From assembly GCA_009912175.1 (NCBI GenBank), contig WNDQ01000001.1:62001-126000 (forward strand): DNA of 64,000 nt, written 5' to 3'. How positions within the stretch are numbered: the first letter of the stretch is position 1; each line of letters starts with the position of its first letter. The notes under the pieces were generated by a model. That model made no database searches. It was not told the DNA's origin and saw only the letters and a list, made by a program, of their open reading frames with translations. The position numbers were made by a program, and so were the translations under genes. This DNA is from Paracidovorax wautersii (lineage in GTDB: Bacteria; Pseudomonadota; Gammaproteobacteria; Burkholderiales; Burkholderiaceae_C). Shown here piece after piece: positions 46,807 through 56,395 of this stretch.

Positions 46807-48282
46807 ATGCCCAGCCAGTCCCTTGCCCCGCCCGCCGCCGCCGCGCCACCCAGCACACCCGAGCCACCGCCGCACCTGCTGTGGCTGGTGGCCGTGGCCT
46901 TCTTCATGCAGACGCTGGACGCCACCATCGTCAACACCGCCCTGCCCTCCATGGCGGCCAGCCTGCAGGAAAGCCCCTTGCGCATGCAGTCGGTGGTGAT
47001 CGCCTACTCGCTGACCATGGCCATGCCGATCCCGGCCTCGGGCTGGGTGGCCGACCGCTTCGGCACGCGGCGCGTGTTCCTGTTCTCGATCGCGCTGTTC
47101 ACGCTGGGCTCGGTGGCCTGCGCGCTGTCGCACACGCTCACGCAACTGGTCGCCTCGCGCGTGCTGCAGGCCTGCGGCGGCTCGCTGCTGCTGCCGGTCG
47201 GACGGCTGTCGGTGCTGCGCAACTACCCGCGCGACAAATTCCTGCAGGCCATGAGCTTCGTCGCCATCCCGGGGCTGATCGGCCCGCTCATGGGCCCCAC
47301 GCTGGGCGGCTGGCTGGTCGAAGTGCTGTCGTGGCACTGGATCTTCCTGATCAACCTGCCCGTGGACGTCGTCGGCTGGATCGCCACCCAGCGCTACATG
47401 CCCGACAGCCGCTCCGTACTGCCGCCGCGTTTTGACTTCAGCGGCTTTGTCCTGCTGTCCATCGCCATGGTCTCGATCTCGCTCGCGCTCGACGGGCTGG
47501 CGGGCATCGGCATGCAGCACGCCCTGGTCATGGTGCTGATGATCGGCGGCTTTGCCGGGCTGGCGGCCTACTGGCTGCACGCGCTGCGGCACCCGCAGCC
47601 GCTGTTCCCGCCGCAGCTTTTTTCCATCGGCAGCTTCCGCGTCGGCCTGCTGGGCAACCTGTTCGCGCGCATCGGCAGCGGCAGCATGCCCTTCCTGATC
47701 CCGCTGCTGCTGCAGGTCGCGCTGGGCTACAGCCCCATGCAGGCCGGCATGATGATGCTGCCCGTGGCGCTGGCCAGCATGGGCATGAAACGTTTCGCCA
47801 CACCGCTCATCCGCAGCCAGGGCTACCGCCGCGTGCTGGTGGGCAACACGCTGCTCATGGGCACGCTCATCGCGTGCTTTGCGCTGTTCGGCCCGGCCAC
47901 GCCGCTGGCCGGCAAGATCGTGCTGCTGGGCCTGTTCGGCGCCGTCAACTCGCTGCAGTTCACGGCCATGAACACGGTCACGCTCAAGGACCTGGACGCG
48001 GCCGGCGCCAGCTCGGGCAACAGCATGCTGTCGATGGTGCAGATGCTGGCCATGAGCCTGGGCGTGACCGTGGCCGCCGCGCTGCTGGCCACCTTCGAGC
48101 AATGGCTGGGCGGGCTCGGCGGCTACGGCACGCTCGACGTCTTTCGCGCGACCTTCATCGGCATCGGCGTTGCCACGGCGGCCTCGGGCTGGATCTTCTG
48201 GCAGCTTGCGGCCGACGACCACCCGGACGTGCGCAGCGGCAAGGACGACGTCGGGCACGCCAAGGATGTGCCGTTGGATTGA
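46807..48282 (+). CDS. DHA2 family MFS transporter, MdtD/HsrA-like
   Basis: 491 aa, about 14 membrane helices. FFMQTLDATIVNTALPSMAASL is motif D1; ADRFGTRRVFLFSIALFTLGS is motif A; GPLMGPTLGGWLVEVLSWHWIF is motif C. No fusion-protein gene accompanies it. Probable drug or metabolite efflux; substrate unknown. Confidence 0.9.
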   Translation: MPSQSLAPPAAAAPPSTPEPPPHLLWLVAVAFFMQTLDATIVNTALPSMAASLQESPLRMQSVVIAYSLTMAMPIPASGWVADRFGTRRVFLFSIALFTLGSVACALSHTLTQLVASRVLQACGGSLLLPVGRLSVLRNYPRDKFLQAMSFVAIPGLIGPLMGPTLGGWLVEVLSWHWIFLINLPVDVVGWIATQRYMPDSRSVLPPRFDFSGFVLLSIAMVSISLALDGLAGIGMQHALVMVLMIGGFAGLAAYWLHALRHPQPLFPPQLFSIGSFRVGLLGNLFARIGSGSMPFLIPLLLQVALGYSPMQAGMMMLPVALASMGMKRFATPLIRSQGYRRVLVGNTLLMGTLIACFALFGPATPLAGKIVLLGLFGAVNSLQFTAMNTVTLKDLDAAGASSGNSMLSMVQMLAMSLGVTVAAALLATFEQWLGGLGGYGTLDVFRATFIGIGVATAASGWIFWQLAADDHPDVRSGKDDVGHAKDVPLD

Positions 48283-48325
48283 CGAGCCCCGACATCCGAC
48301 CACTGCGACGCGCCCCTGCAGCGTA

Positions 48326-48443
48326 GGGGCTGTTCGGACGGCAGGGTGTCCGTCGGAGCGAAGTCAAGGAGGAATGCGTCGGCTGTCAAGCCGGCGCAGG
48401 GGGACATGAGCGCAGGCGGACACCCTGGCGGCCGGACAGCCCC
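48326..48443 (+). repeat. Inverted-repeat element, copy 2 of the family
   Basis: 27 bp arms (48326-48352 / 48417-48443; 24 of 27 complementary) around the conserved core GCGAAGTCAAGGAGGAATGC, inner hairpin, GGGGGACATGAGCGCAGG. The inner part of the arms (GGTGTCCG / CGGACACC) matches copy 1, the outer part does not. Located between convergent genes. Confidence 0.8.
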
Positions 48444-48444
48444 G

Positions 48445-48529
48445 GCACCGCACCGCACCGCACCAGCACCGCACCGCACCGCACCAGCACCAGCACCAGC
48501 ACCAGCATCGGCACCGGCATCAGCACCGG
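48445..48529. repeat. GCACC-type short tandem repeat
   Basis: About 85 bp of alternating CACCG and CACCAG units directly after repeat element copy 2 and before the HNH gene stop. Variable unit order suggests slippage. Not a CRISPR: units are 5-6 bp with no spacers. Confidence 0.85.
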
Positions 48530-48548
48530 ATCAAAAGCCCGACACCCG

Positions 48549-49109
48549 CTAACTGAACAGCCGCGAATTCTTCGGCAGATGCGCCATCAGAAACTCCATC
48601 TGATCGGCCAAGATGCGCCGGTTGCGCAAGATGAAGTCTTCCCACAGCGTCGGCACATAAGGCGCGTACAGCAACGGCATGTTGGCCTGCTCGGGCGTGC
48701 GGTCGGCCTTGCGGTGGTTGCACGAGCGGCAGGCCGTGACCACGTTCATCCAGCTGTCCTGGCCCTTTTGCGCCAGCGGCCGGATGTGCTCGCGCGTGAG
48801 GTCGTCCTCGTGGAACGGATTGCCGCAATAGGCGCACACATTGCAATCGCGCGCGAACAGCTTCACGTTCGTCAGCGCCGGCTTGAGGTCGAAAGGATTG
48901 ATGCCGCTCACGCCCCGGGTGCCAATGATGCTGCTGACCGCCACCTGCGACTGCAGGCCAGTGAGCGCATTGATGCCCCCGCGGAACACGGCGATCTGCT
49001 CGCCCAACTCCCAGCGCACGGCGTCGGACGCGTAATGCAGCACCGCTTCCTCGAGCGTCAGCCAGGCCTGTGGCAGGCCCTGGGCCGAGAGTTTGAGAAC
49101 CTTCAACAC
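48549..49109 (-). CDS. HNH endonuclease family protein
   Basis: 186 aa. C-terminal HNH/beta-beta-alpha-metal fold with structural Cys pair CAYCGNPF, REHIRPLAQKGQ (first His) and WMNVVTACRSCNHRKADRT (Asn and second Cys pair). The N-terminal ~90 residues are a separate uncharacterised domain seen in the single-copy HNH proteins of Proteobacteria. No phage or inteins nearby, so it is a stand-alone chromosomal protein; function unknown. Confidence 0.88.
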   Translation of the reverse strand: MLKVLKLSAQGLPQAWLTLEEAVLHYASDAVRWELGEQIAVFRGGINALTGLQSQVAVSSIIGTRGVSGINPFDLKPALTNVKLFARDCNVCAYCGNPFHEDDLTREHIRPLAQKGQDSWMNVVTACRSCNHRKADRTPEQANMPLLYAPYVPTLWEDFILRNRRILADQMEFLMAHLPKNSRLFS

Positions 49110-49326
49110 AACCTCCGATCAATGTGAACGTGGATGAGCCGACAAGTACAACTGCTTTGTGGCGGCGAACACGGGCCGAGGCTGCCATGCGAATGTGAGC
49201 ATCGTGTGACAGCCCGCGGGCCCGCGCCAGCTTGAAATATACCGTGTTGCGGCCCAAAACGCCTGGCGGGCCGCCGTATTCGGTGCCCAGGGCGCGACCT
49301 GGCACGGCTGTCGCTACGATCACGGC

Positions 49327-50028
49327 ATGAGCGTCCCGCCCCCTACCTCCCCGCCGCGCAAACGCCCGTCGCGCGCCAAACCCAGCCGCCAGCAGTCCAT
49401 GCAGGACAAGCGTGCCGTCATCCTGCAGGCAGCGCTCGGCCAGTTTTCACGCTACGGCCTGCACGGCTCGTCGATCGACCAGATCGCGAGCGAGGCCGGC
49501 ATCTCCAAGAGCAACCTGCTCTACCACTTCAGCCGCAAGGAAGACCTGTACCTGGCCGTGCTGCACGAGCTGCTCGACGTCTGGCTGGCGCCGCTGCGCG
49601 GCTTTTCCGCCGAGCAAGACCCGGCGCAGGCGCTGGGCGACTACATCCGCCGCAAGCTGGCCATGTCGCGCGACCGGCCCGACGCTTCGCGCCTGTTCTG
49701 CCTGGAGATGATGCAGGGCGCGCCGCTGCTGCGCGACGAGCTGGCCCGCGAGCTGCGCCCGCTCGTCGAGCACAAGGCCGAGGTCATCCGCGCCTGGGTG
49801 GCCGCCGGCAAGCTTGCGCCGGTCGATCCGCACCACCTGCTGTTCCAGCTCTGGGCCGTGACGCAGCACTACGCCGACTTTGCGGTGCAGGTCGAGGCCA
49901 TTGCCGGACACACGCTGCACGATGCGGCGTTCTTCGAGGCCACGGTCACCCACATCACCGCGCAGACCTTGCAAGGGGCCCTGCCCCGCGCGGCCAGCGC
50001 CCCGGTCAGCGACGGCCCCACCGCCTGA
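49327..50028 (+). CDS. rutR: TetR family regulator of pyrimidine utilisation
   Basis: 233 aa. N-terminal TetR HTH (FSRYGLHGSSIDQIASEAGISKSNLLYHFSRKEDLY in pattern), C-terminal ligand domain with LFCLEMMQGAPLL and LWAVTQHYADF, both characteristic of RutR, which binds uracil/thymine. It is convergent with rutF (10 bp apart) and lies at the downstream end of the rut operon. Confidence 0.9.
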   Translation: MSVPPPTSPPRKRPSRAKPSRQQSMQDKRAVILQAALGQFSRYGLHGSSIDQIASEAGISKSNLLYHFSRKEDLYLAVLHELLDVWLAPLRGFSAEQDPAQALGDYIRRKLAMSRDRPDASRLFCLEMMQGAPLLRDELARELRPLVEHKAEVIRAWVAAGKLAPVDPHHLLFQLWAVTQHYADFAVQVEAIAGHTLHDAAFFEATVTHITAQTLQGALPRAASAPVSDGPTA

Positions 50029-50038
50029 CGGGGCCGGT

Positions 50039-50590
50039 TCAGCAGGCCAGACTGTGCAAGGCGTGATAACGCCGGTCGAAATAGACCAGGCCGCCGGCCT
50101 CGCCGCCCTGGGCGATGGCCTGCACCTCGCAGAACAGCACGTCGTGCGTGCCCACCGCCGTCACGCGCGCCACGCGGCAGTCGAAGGACACGGCGGCGGC
50201 GTCCAGCACCGGCGCGCCCGTGGTCAGCGTGCGCCAGCTTGCTGCCGCAAAACGCTGGTCCATGGGGGTCTTGCCGCCGAACAGGTTGGGCAGCCCTTCC
50301 TGCCCCGGTGCCAGCGTGTTGACGCACAGCACCGGGTTGCGCATGAACACGTCGTAGACCGAGGCCGCCCGGTTGAGGCAGACCAGCAGCGTGGGCGGCT
50401 CGTCGGTCACGCTGCACACGGCGGACGCCGTGAAGCCGGCGCGGCCGGCCGGGCCGTCGGTGGTGATGACATGCACGGCCGCACCCAGCCGCGCCATGGC
50501 GCTGCGGTAGTCGGCCTTGCCCGGCACGGCGCCCAGGCTGGCGGCTTCGGCGTGCAGCCGGGCTTGCAGATCGGGGTGGGAAGCGCCCAT
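50039..50590 (-). CDS. rutF: NADH:FMN reductase RutF
   Basis: 183 aa flavin reductase of the split-barrel family ([38 protein letters not shown] in pattern). Supplies FMNH2 to RutA. ATG 50590 with GGAG upstream. Last gene of the operon. Confidence 0.92.
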   Translation of the reverse strand: MGASHPDLQARLHAEAASLGAVPGKADYRSAMARLGAAVHVITTDGPAGRAGFTASAVCSVTDEPPTLLVCLNRAASVYDVFMRNPVLCVNTLAPGQEGLPNLFGGKTPMDQRFAAASWRTLTTGAPVLDAAAVSFDCRVARVTAVGTHDVLFCEVQAIAQGGEAGGLVYFDRRYHALHSLAC

Positions 50591-50606
50591 GGCAGTGCTC
50601 TCCGTT

Positions 50607-51398
50607 TCAGCCGCGCGGCAGGCCCGCGAGAAAGGCCAGCAGGCTGGCGTTGAAGGCGTGCGGATCGGTGGCGCTGTAGGCATGGCCGCCGTGCGGCACG
50701 GCTTCCCGCCGGGCCTGGGGCAGCCCGTCGGCCAGGCGCTGCGAGCAGGTCCAGGGCACCAGCACGTCGTCCTACGCGCAGGCGATCCAGGCCGGCACGT
50801 CGATCTCGCCCAGCCGGTCGTCGACGTCGAAGGCGCGCAGCGCGCCAATGCGCGCACGCATGATGTCTGCGCCCGGAAAGTGGGCGTAGGCATGGTCGAC
50901 CTCGCGCGCGACCTGCTCGGCGTTCGCCGCCGCCCAGGCGGCCGGGTACAGGAAGATGGGCTGGGCCTCGACGTAGGCCCGCGGGCCGCTCTTGGCCAGC
51001 AGTTCCAGCCGCGCGTCGAAGCAGCGCGCCGAATGCGGATTGGGCCGGGACCAGGCGTTGACCAGCAGCAGGCTGGCCACGCGCGCCGACGCATCGAGCG
51101 CGAGCTGCAGGCCGACCAGGCCGCCCAGCGCATGGCCCATGAGATGGCAGCGCTCGGTGGCGGTGGCGTCGAGGATCTCGACCACGTCCCGCGCCATGTG
51201 GGCAATGCTGTAGGGCTGCGGCAGCTCGCCGCCCGTGCGGCCGGTGCCGCGCTGGTCGTAGGCGATGACGCGGTAGCCGGCGTCCGTGAGCGCGGGGATC
51301 TGGGGCTGCCAGAACGCCGCTGCGCCGCCCAGGCCCGAGGACAGCAGGACTGTCTCGCGGGCGTCGGCCGGGCCGTGGATGTCGTAGGTCAATGCCAT
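50607..51398 (-). pseudogene. rutD: RutD aminoacrylate hydrolase-like alpha/beta hydrolase with in-frame TAG
   Basis: Alpha/beta hydrolase reading [47 protein letters not shown] (the nucleophile elbow has Ala where Ser is usual, as in RutD), then TAG at codon 209 (50772-50774). The same frame continues for 54 more codons with [20 protein letters not shown] and the conserved [14 protein letters not shown] containing the catalytic-type His, to TGA 50607. A CAG-to-TAG change is the simplest cause. Without the C-terminal fifth the fold should be incomplete. Confidence 0.88.
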
Positions 51399-51412
51399 GG
51401 CGCGCACTTTCT

Positions 51413-51802
51413 TCAGGGTTTGCCGAGGTGGGCGATGGAGGCGATCTCGATCAGCGCATCGGGTTTGACCAAGCCGCACTGGATGCAGTAGCGCGCGGGT
51501 TTGGTGCCGGGGAAAAATTCGGCGTAGACGCTGTTGATGGCGGCGTAGTCGGCCCAGTCCTTCAGAAAGACGTGGTTGAAGGTGATGTCGTCCATGGTGC
51601 CGCCGGCGGCTTCGACGACGCCCTGGATGGTGGTGAGCACGTGGCGGGTCTGGGCGGCGGCGTCGCCGACGTGCGCGACCTGGTTGTCCTTGTCCAGCGG
51701 CAGGGTGCCGGCGACGTAGAGCACGCCATCGGCCAGCGTGCCGGGCACGTAGGGGGCGAGCGGGGTGCCGGTGCCGGCGGGGATGATGGCTTGTTTGGGC
51801 AT
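51413..51802 (-). CDS. rutC: RutC, RidA-family aminoacrylate deaminase
   Basis: 129 aa. [44 protein letters not shown], and [23 protein letters not shown] are RutC signatures. Deaminates 3-aminoacrylate in the Rut pathway. A 232 bp gap containing repeat copy 3 separates it from rutB. Confidence 0.94.
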   Translation of the reverse strand: MPKQAIIPAGTGTPLAPYVPGTLADGVLYVAGTLPLDKDNQVAHVGDAAAQTRHVLTTIQGVVEAAGGTMDDITFNHVFLKDWADYAAINSVYAEFFPGTKPARYCIQCGLVKPDALIEIASIAHLGKP

Positions 51803-51887
51803 GTCTGTACTCCTGAGGGTCGATGAAAAGGCTTGCAGAAAACGCGGGGTTTCGGTTGGGGGCGTTGAGTGGTTCTTGGCGGGCTTC

Positions 51888-52010
51888 GGATGGGGCAGGA
51901 CGGAGGAAGGGGGTTCTCCGGAGCGAAGTCAAGGGGGAATGCGATGGCCGCAGGCCAGCGCAGGAGGACATGAGCGCAGGAGAGCCCCCTTCCTCCGTCC
52001 TGTCCCATCC
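51888..52010 (+). repeat. Inverted-repeat element, copy 3 of the family, inside the rut operon
   Basis: 32 bp arms (51888-51919 / 51979-52010; 30 of 32 complementary) around GGAGCGAAGTCAAGGGGGAA, an inner GGCC hairpin, and AGGAGGACATGAGCGCAGG. The core matches copies 1 and 2; the arm sequence does not. It lies between rutB and rutC and may cause processing or polarity. Confidence 0.8.
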
Positions 52011-52034
52011 TCGGTGGTCGGACCTGGCTTGTGC

Positions 52035-52850
52035 TCAAACCGCCATGGGTGTGGCGTCCTGTTTTGCCGGCGCTTCCAGCCCCGGCGCGACGGCCTGGCA
52101 GAAGGCCTCGACGTTGCCGACCCAGCCAAAAAAGGTCTCGACGTTGTAGACCGATGCGGCCTGGATGACGGCACCGCCCAGCTCGTGCGTGGCGTCTTCG
52201 AGCATCACGCCGAAGTACTCCAGGTGGAAGGCGTCGCGCAGCGTGGATTCCACGCAGACGTTGGTGGCGATGCCGGTGAAGACGAGGTTGCGGATGCCAC
52301 GCGCGCGCAGTGCCGAGTCCAGCGTGCTGTTGAAAAAACCGCTGTAGCGTGTCTTGGGCACGACCAGGTCGCCGGGCTGGGGCTGCAGCGCTTCGACCAG
52401 TTCGTAGTCCCAGCCGCCCTTGGCCAGGAAGCGGCCTTGCAGCTCGGGGTAGCGGCGCATGGTTTTCAGGGCATTGGACTTGTGCCAATTGGGCGAGCCG
52501 GGGCCGCCGGCCTCGGTGTACTGCGCGTCCCAGCCGTTCTGCAGGAAGACGACCTGCACGCCGCCGGCGCGCGCGGCCGCGATGGCCTGGGCGATGCGGG
52601 CGATCACGCCCTGCGCGCCCGAGATGTCGAAACCGGCCGAGTCCACGTAGCCGCCCGGCGAGGCGTAGGCGTTCTGCATGTCGACCACGATGAGCGCGGC
52701 CTGCGACGGGAAGAAGGCCAGCGGCTCGGGCCGCGTGGGCATCACGCGCGCGGCCGCGTCGCCGCCGGCCAGGCTGGCGAGCGCTTCGGGCACGCCGATG
52801 GGCTGGGTGGAGGTCAGGGTCTTGTTGCGGGGCTTGTCGATCGAGGTCAT
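52035..52850 (-). CDS. rutB: Ureidoacrylate amidohydrolase RutB (isochorismatase family)
   Basis: 271 aa. Catalytic triad candidates: Asp57 in IVVDMQNAY, Lys in [12 protein letters not shown], Cys in [16 protein letters not shown]. Hydrolyses ureidoacrylate peracid to aminoacrylate and carbamate. ATG 52850 gives the standard start; 19 bp downstream of rutA. Confidence 0.95.
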   Translation of the reverse strand: MTSIDKPRNKTLTSTQPIGVPEALASLAGGDAAARVMPTRPEPLAFFPSQAALIVVDMQNAYASPGGYVDSAGFDISGAQGVIARIAQAIAAARAGGVQVVFLQNGWDAQYTEAGGPGSPNWHKSNALKTMRRYPELQGRFLAKGGWDYELVEALQPQPGDLVVPKTRYSGFFNSTLDSALRARGIRNLVFTGIATNVCVESTLRDAFHLEYFGVMLEDATHELGGAVIQAASVYNVETFFGWVGNVEAFCQAVAPGLEAPAKQDATPMAV

Positions 52851-52869
52851 GGCGTGGTGTCCTCTGGCT

Positions 52870-53985
<1,116 letters not shown>

Positions 53986-54079
53986 GGTGCAAGGCTCCGG
54001 ATCGAAGGGGGCGCGGGCCCCGGGTCATCGGGCCGCCCAACCGTCACCAGGGACGACAGGGCGGACATGCCCCTCCCTT

Positions 54080-54095
54080 TGCAACCCCCGTGCCA
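54080..54095 (-). promoter_or_regulatory. Sigma-54 promoter of the rut operon
   Basis: TGGCACGGGGGTTGCA on the minus strand matches the -24/-12 consensus TGGCAC-N5-TTGCA exactly. About 80 nt of leader precede rutA. Implies NtrC-type nitrogen control, as reported for E. coli rut. Confidence 0.85.
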
Positions 54096-54147
54096 GATCA
54101 AAAACCTGATCAAAATCAATCGTCTTTTTTATTTTCACCAAAAATTT

Positions 54148-54163
54148 CTGACCGAATGGTCCA
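54148..54163. promoter_or_regulatory. RutR-like operator upstream of rutA
   Basis: The site CTGACCGAATGGTCCA matches the RutR consensus TTGACCANNTGGTCAA in 11 of 14 specified positions. It lies about 55 bp upstream of the sigma-54 promoter. Confidence 0.6.
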
Positions 54164-54359
54164 AAATTGGGCAGCGCGACGGCTCCCATGCCGGCTCCTG
54201 GTGCAGGCCGCCCGATGTCCGTGCGTTGCAGCCGGCGTTGCTGCTTGAGTTTTTTTCATGCGCCGTTGAAAAAAATCAATTTGAGGTGAAGATGCCAGGT
54301 CCGGACAATGATGGCCCCGCCGTCTGGCCGCCTCGATGAACACTTTGGGAGACTTGTTG

Positions 54360-55481
54360 ATGACCACCCCCCTGAATCCGCCCTTTCGCGCCGACCACGT
54401 CGGCAGCTTCCTGCGCCCGCCGTTCCTGCTCGAAGCCCGCGAACAATTCGCCAAGGGGGCGATCAGCGCCGCGCAACTGCGCGCGGTGGAAGACCGCGCG
54501 ATCACCGAGATCGTGAAGTTCCAGGAGGACGTGGGCCTCAAGAGCATCACCGACGGCGAGTTCCGCCGCACCTATTTCCACGTCGACTTCCTGCGCCAGC
54601 TGGGCGGCGTGGAAAGCGGCGAGCCCGTCACCATCCAGCGCCCCGACGGCAAGCTCGAACTGGCCCCGCCCGTGATGAAGGTCACCGGCCCGGTGCGCCA
54701 CGTCAAGGACATCCAGCGCGCCGACTTCGACTACCTGCACAGCCAGCTCGCGCCCGGCAGCGTGGCCAAGGTCACCATCCCCTCGCCCACCATGCTGCAC
54801 TTTCGCGGTGGGCGCGCCGGCATCAGCCGCGAGCACTACCCCGAGCTCGACCCCGCCTTCTACGACGACGTGGCGCGCGCCTATGGCGACGAGCTGAAGT
54901 CGCTGGCCGCCGCCGGCTGCACCTATGTGCAGATGGACGACACCAACCTGGCTTATCTGTGCGACGAGAAGATGCGCGAAGCCGCCCGCGCGCGCGGCGA
55001 CGACCCCGACGAGCTGCCGCACCGCTATGCGCAGTTCATCAACAAGGTCGTGGCGCACAAGCCGGCCGGCATGGTGCTGGCGATCCACCTGTGCCGCGGC
55101 AACTTCAAAAGCACGCACGCGGCCAGCGGCAATTACGAACCCGTGGCCGAAGCGCTGCTGGCCGAGATGAACGTCGACGCCTACTTCCTCGAATACGACG
55201 ACGACCGCAGCGGCGACTTCCGCCCGCTGCGTTTCCTGCCCAAGGGCAAGCTGGCCGTGCTGGGCCTGGTGACCACCAAGTTCGGCGAGCTCGAATCCAA
55301 GGACGACCTCAAGCGCCGCATCGACGAGGCCGCGCGCCACGCGCCGCTGGAGCAGCTCGCGCTGTCGCCGCAGTGCGGCTTTGCCAGCACGGTGCACGGC
55401 AACGACATCGCCGTCGAAGCCCAGCGCAACAAGCTGCGCCTGGTCATCGAAACCGCGCGTGAAGTCTGGGGCGACGCGTAA
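54360..55481 (+). CDS. Cobalamin-independent methionine synthase-like protein (MetE C-terminal type, YxjG group)
   Basis: 373 aa, corresponding to the catalytic half of Met[49 protein letters not shown] (metal-ligand His and Cys) and [12 protein letters not shown] (second Cys) match the zinc-binding thiol methyltransferase site. Such stand-alone domains accept alternative methyl donors, so the substrate is uncertain. ATG 54360 has GGGAG 8 nt upstream; ATG 54336 is an alternative. Confidence 0.87.
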   Translation: MTTPLNPPFRADHVGSFLRPPFLLEAREQFAKGAISAAQLRAVEDRAITEIVKFQEDVGLKSITDGEFRRTYFHVDFLRQLGGVESGEPVTIQRPDGKLELAPPVMKVTGPVRHVKDIQRADFDYLHSQLAPGSVAKVTIPSPTMLHFRGGRAGISREHYPELDPAFYDDVARAYGDELKSLAAAGCTYVQMDDTNLAYLCDEKMREAARARGDDPDELPHRYAQFINKVVAHKPAGMVLAIHLCRGNFKSTHAASGNYEPVAEALLAEMNVDAYFLEYDDDRSGDFRPLRFLPKGKLAVLGLVTTKFGELESKDDLKRRIDEAARHAPLEQLALSPQCGFASTVHGNDIAVEAQRNKLRLVIETAREVWGDA

Positions 55482-55516
55482 ACCCGGAGGCCGACACACC
55501 CCGCCCGCAGCCCGCG

Positions 55517-56197
55517 CTGCTGCCCGTCGCCCGCCCCAAGCTCAGCCTGCCCGGCGGCGCCGACCGGCTGCTGCTGCATTCGTGCTGCGCGCCCTGTGCG
55601 GGCGAGGTCATGGAGGCGCTGCTGGTCTCGGGCATCGACTACACGGTCTTTTTCTACAACCCCAACATCCATCCGGTGCGCGAGTATTTGCTGCGCAAGG
55701 AAGAAAACATCCGTTTTGCCGAGCAGCACGGCGTGCCCTTTGTCGACTGCGACTACGACACCGACCACTGGTTCGCGCGCGCCAAGGGCATGGAGCACGA
55801 CCCCGAGCGTGGCGCCCGCTGCACCATGTGCTTCGACATGCGTTTCGAGCGCACCGCCCTGTATGCGCACGAGCACGGTTTTTCCGTCATCAGCAGCGTG
55901 CTGGGCATCTCGCGCTGGAAGGACATGAACCAGATCAATGGCTGCGGCCAGCGCGCGGCCGTGCGCTACCCCGGTCTGGTCTACTGGGACCACAACTGGC
56001 GCAAGGGCGGCGGCAGCCAGCGCATGATCGAGATCAGCAAACGCGAGAACTTCTACCAGCAGGAATACTGTGGCTGCGTCTACTCGCTGCGCGACTCCAA
56101 CCGCCACCGCATGAGCCAGGGGCGCGAGCGCATCCACATCGGCGAGAAGTACTACGGCGTGGACGCGCAGGCCCACGAGGTCGGCGACGAGTCCTGA
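55517..56197 (+). CDS. queH: Epoxyqueuosine reductase QueH, start codon unresolved
   Basis: Reduces epoxyqueuosine to queuosine in tRNA; unrelated to QueG. The catalytic N-terminal motif [15 protein letters not shown] and the downstream [12 protein letters not shown] and [12 protein letters not shown] cysteines are clear. The first ATG (55610) lies after the CCAPC motif and would remove it. Between the in-frame TGA at 55460-55462 and that ATG there is no ATG, GTG or TTG. CTG codons at 55517/55520 (or 55466) are the candidates, and GGAGG at 55486-55490 sits 5 nt before an in-frame ACA. I list 55517 as a placeholder. Confidence 0.8.
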   Translation: MLPVARPKLSLPGGADRLLLHSCCAPCAGEVMEALLVSGIDYTVFFYNPNIHPVREYLLRKEENIRFAEQHGVPFVDCDYDTDHWFARAKGMEHDPERGARCTMCFDMRFERTALYAHEHGFSVISSVLGISRWKDMNQINGCGQRAAVRYPGLVYWDHNWRKGGGSQRMIEISKRENFYQQEYCGCVYSLRDSNRHRMSQGRERIHIGEKYYGVDAQAHEVGDES

Positions 56198-56380
56198 GAA
56201 CCTGTTCACGATCTTTTCATGGGGTGCGCATGGCTTCAAAACGTGTCCGATCAAGGCTCAGGCCGCAGGCGATGCCGGTGGCCTCGTCAAGGCGTGCAAC
56301 GCGGAGCGGGCACGTTTTGGAGCCATGCCCTTTGGGTTGCCCCGCCAAGGCACCCCATGAAAAGATCGTGAACAGGTTCT
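56197..56380. mobile_element. 184 bp MITE-like inverted-repeat element
   Basis: Perfect 31 bp terminal inverted repeats (56197-56227 and 56350-56380) starting AGAACCTGTTCACGATC, with a further 22 bp imperfect inner stem (56228-56249 / 56307-56328, 20 of 22). No open frame for a transposase. TGAGAAC occurs at both borders (56195-56201 and 56380-56386). It begins at the last base of the queH stop codon. Confidence 0.65.
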
Positions 56381-56395
56381 GAGAACGTTCGGGAC

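Noticed and set aside
48445..48529. Possible CRISPR array
   Set aside because: Units are only 5-6 bp with no unique spacers and no cas genes; it is a short tandem repeat.
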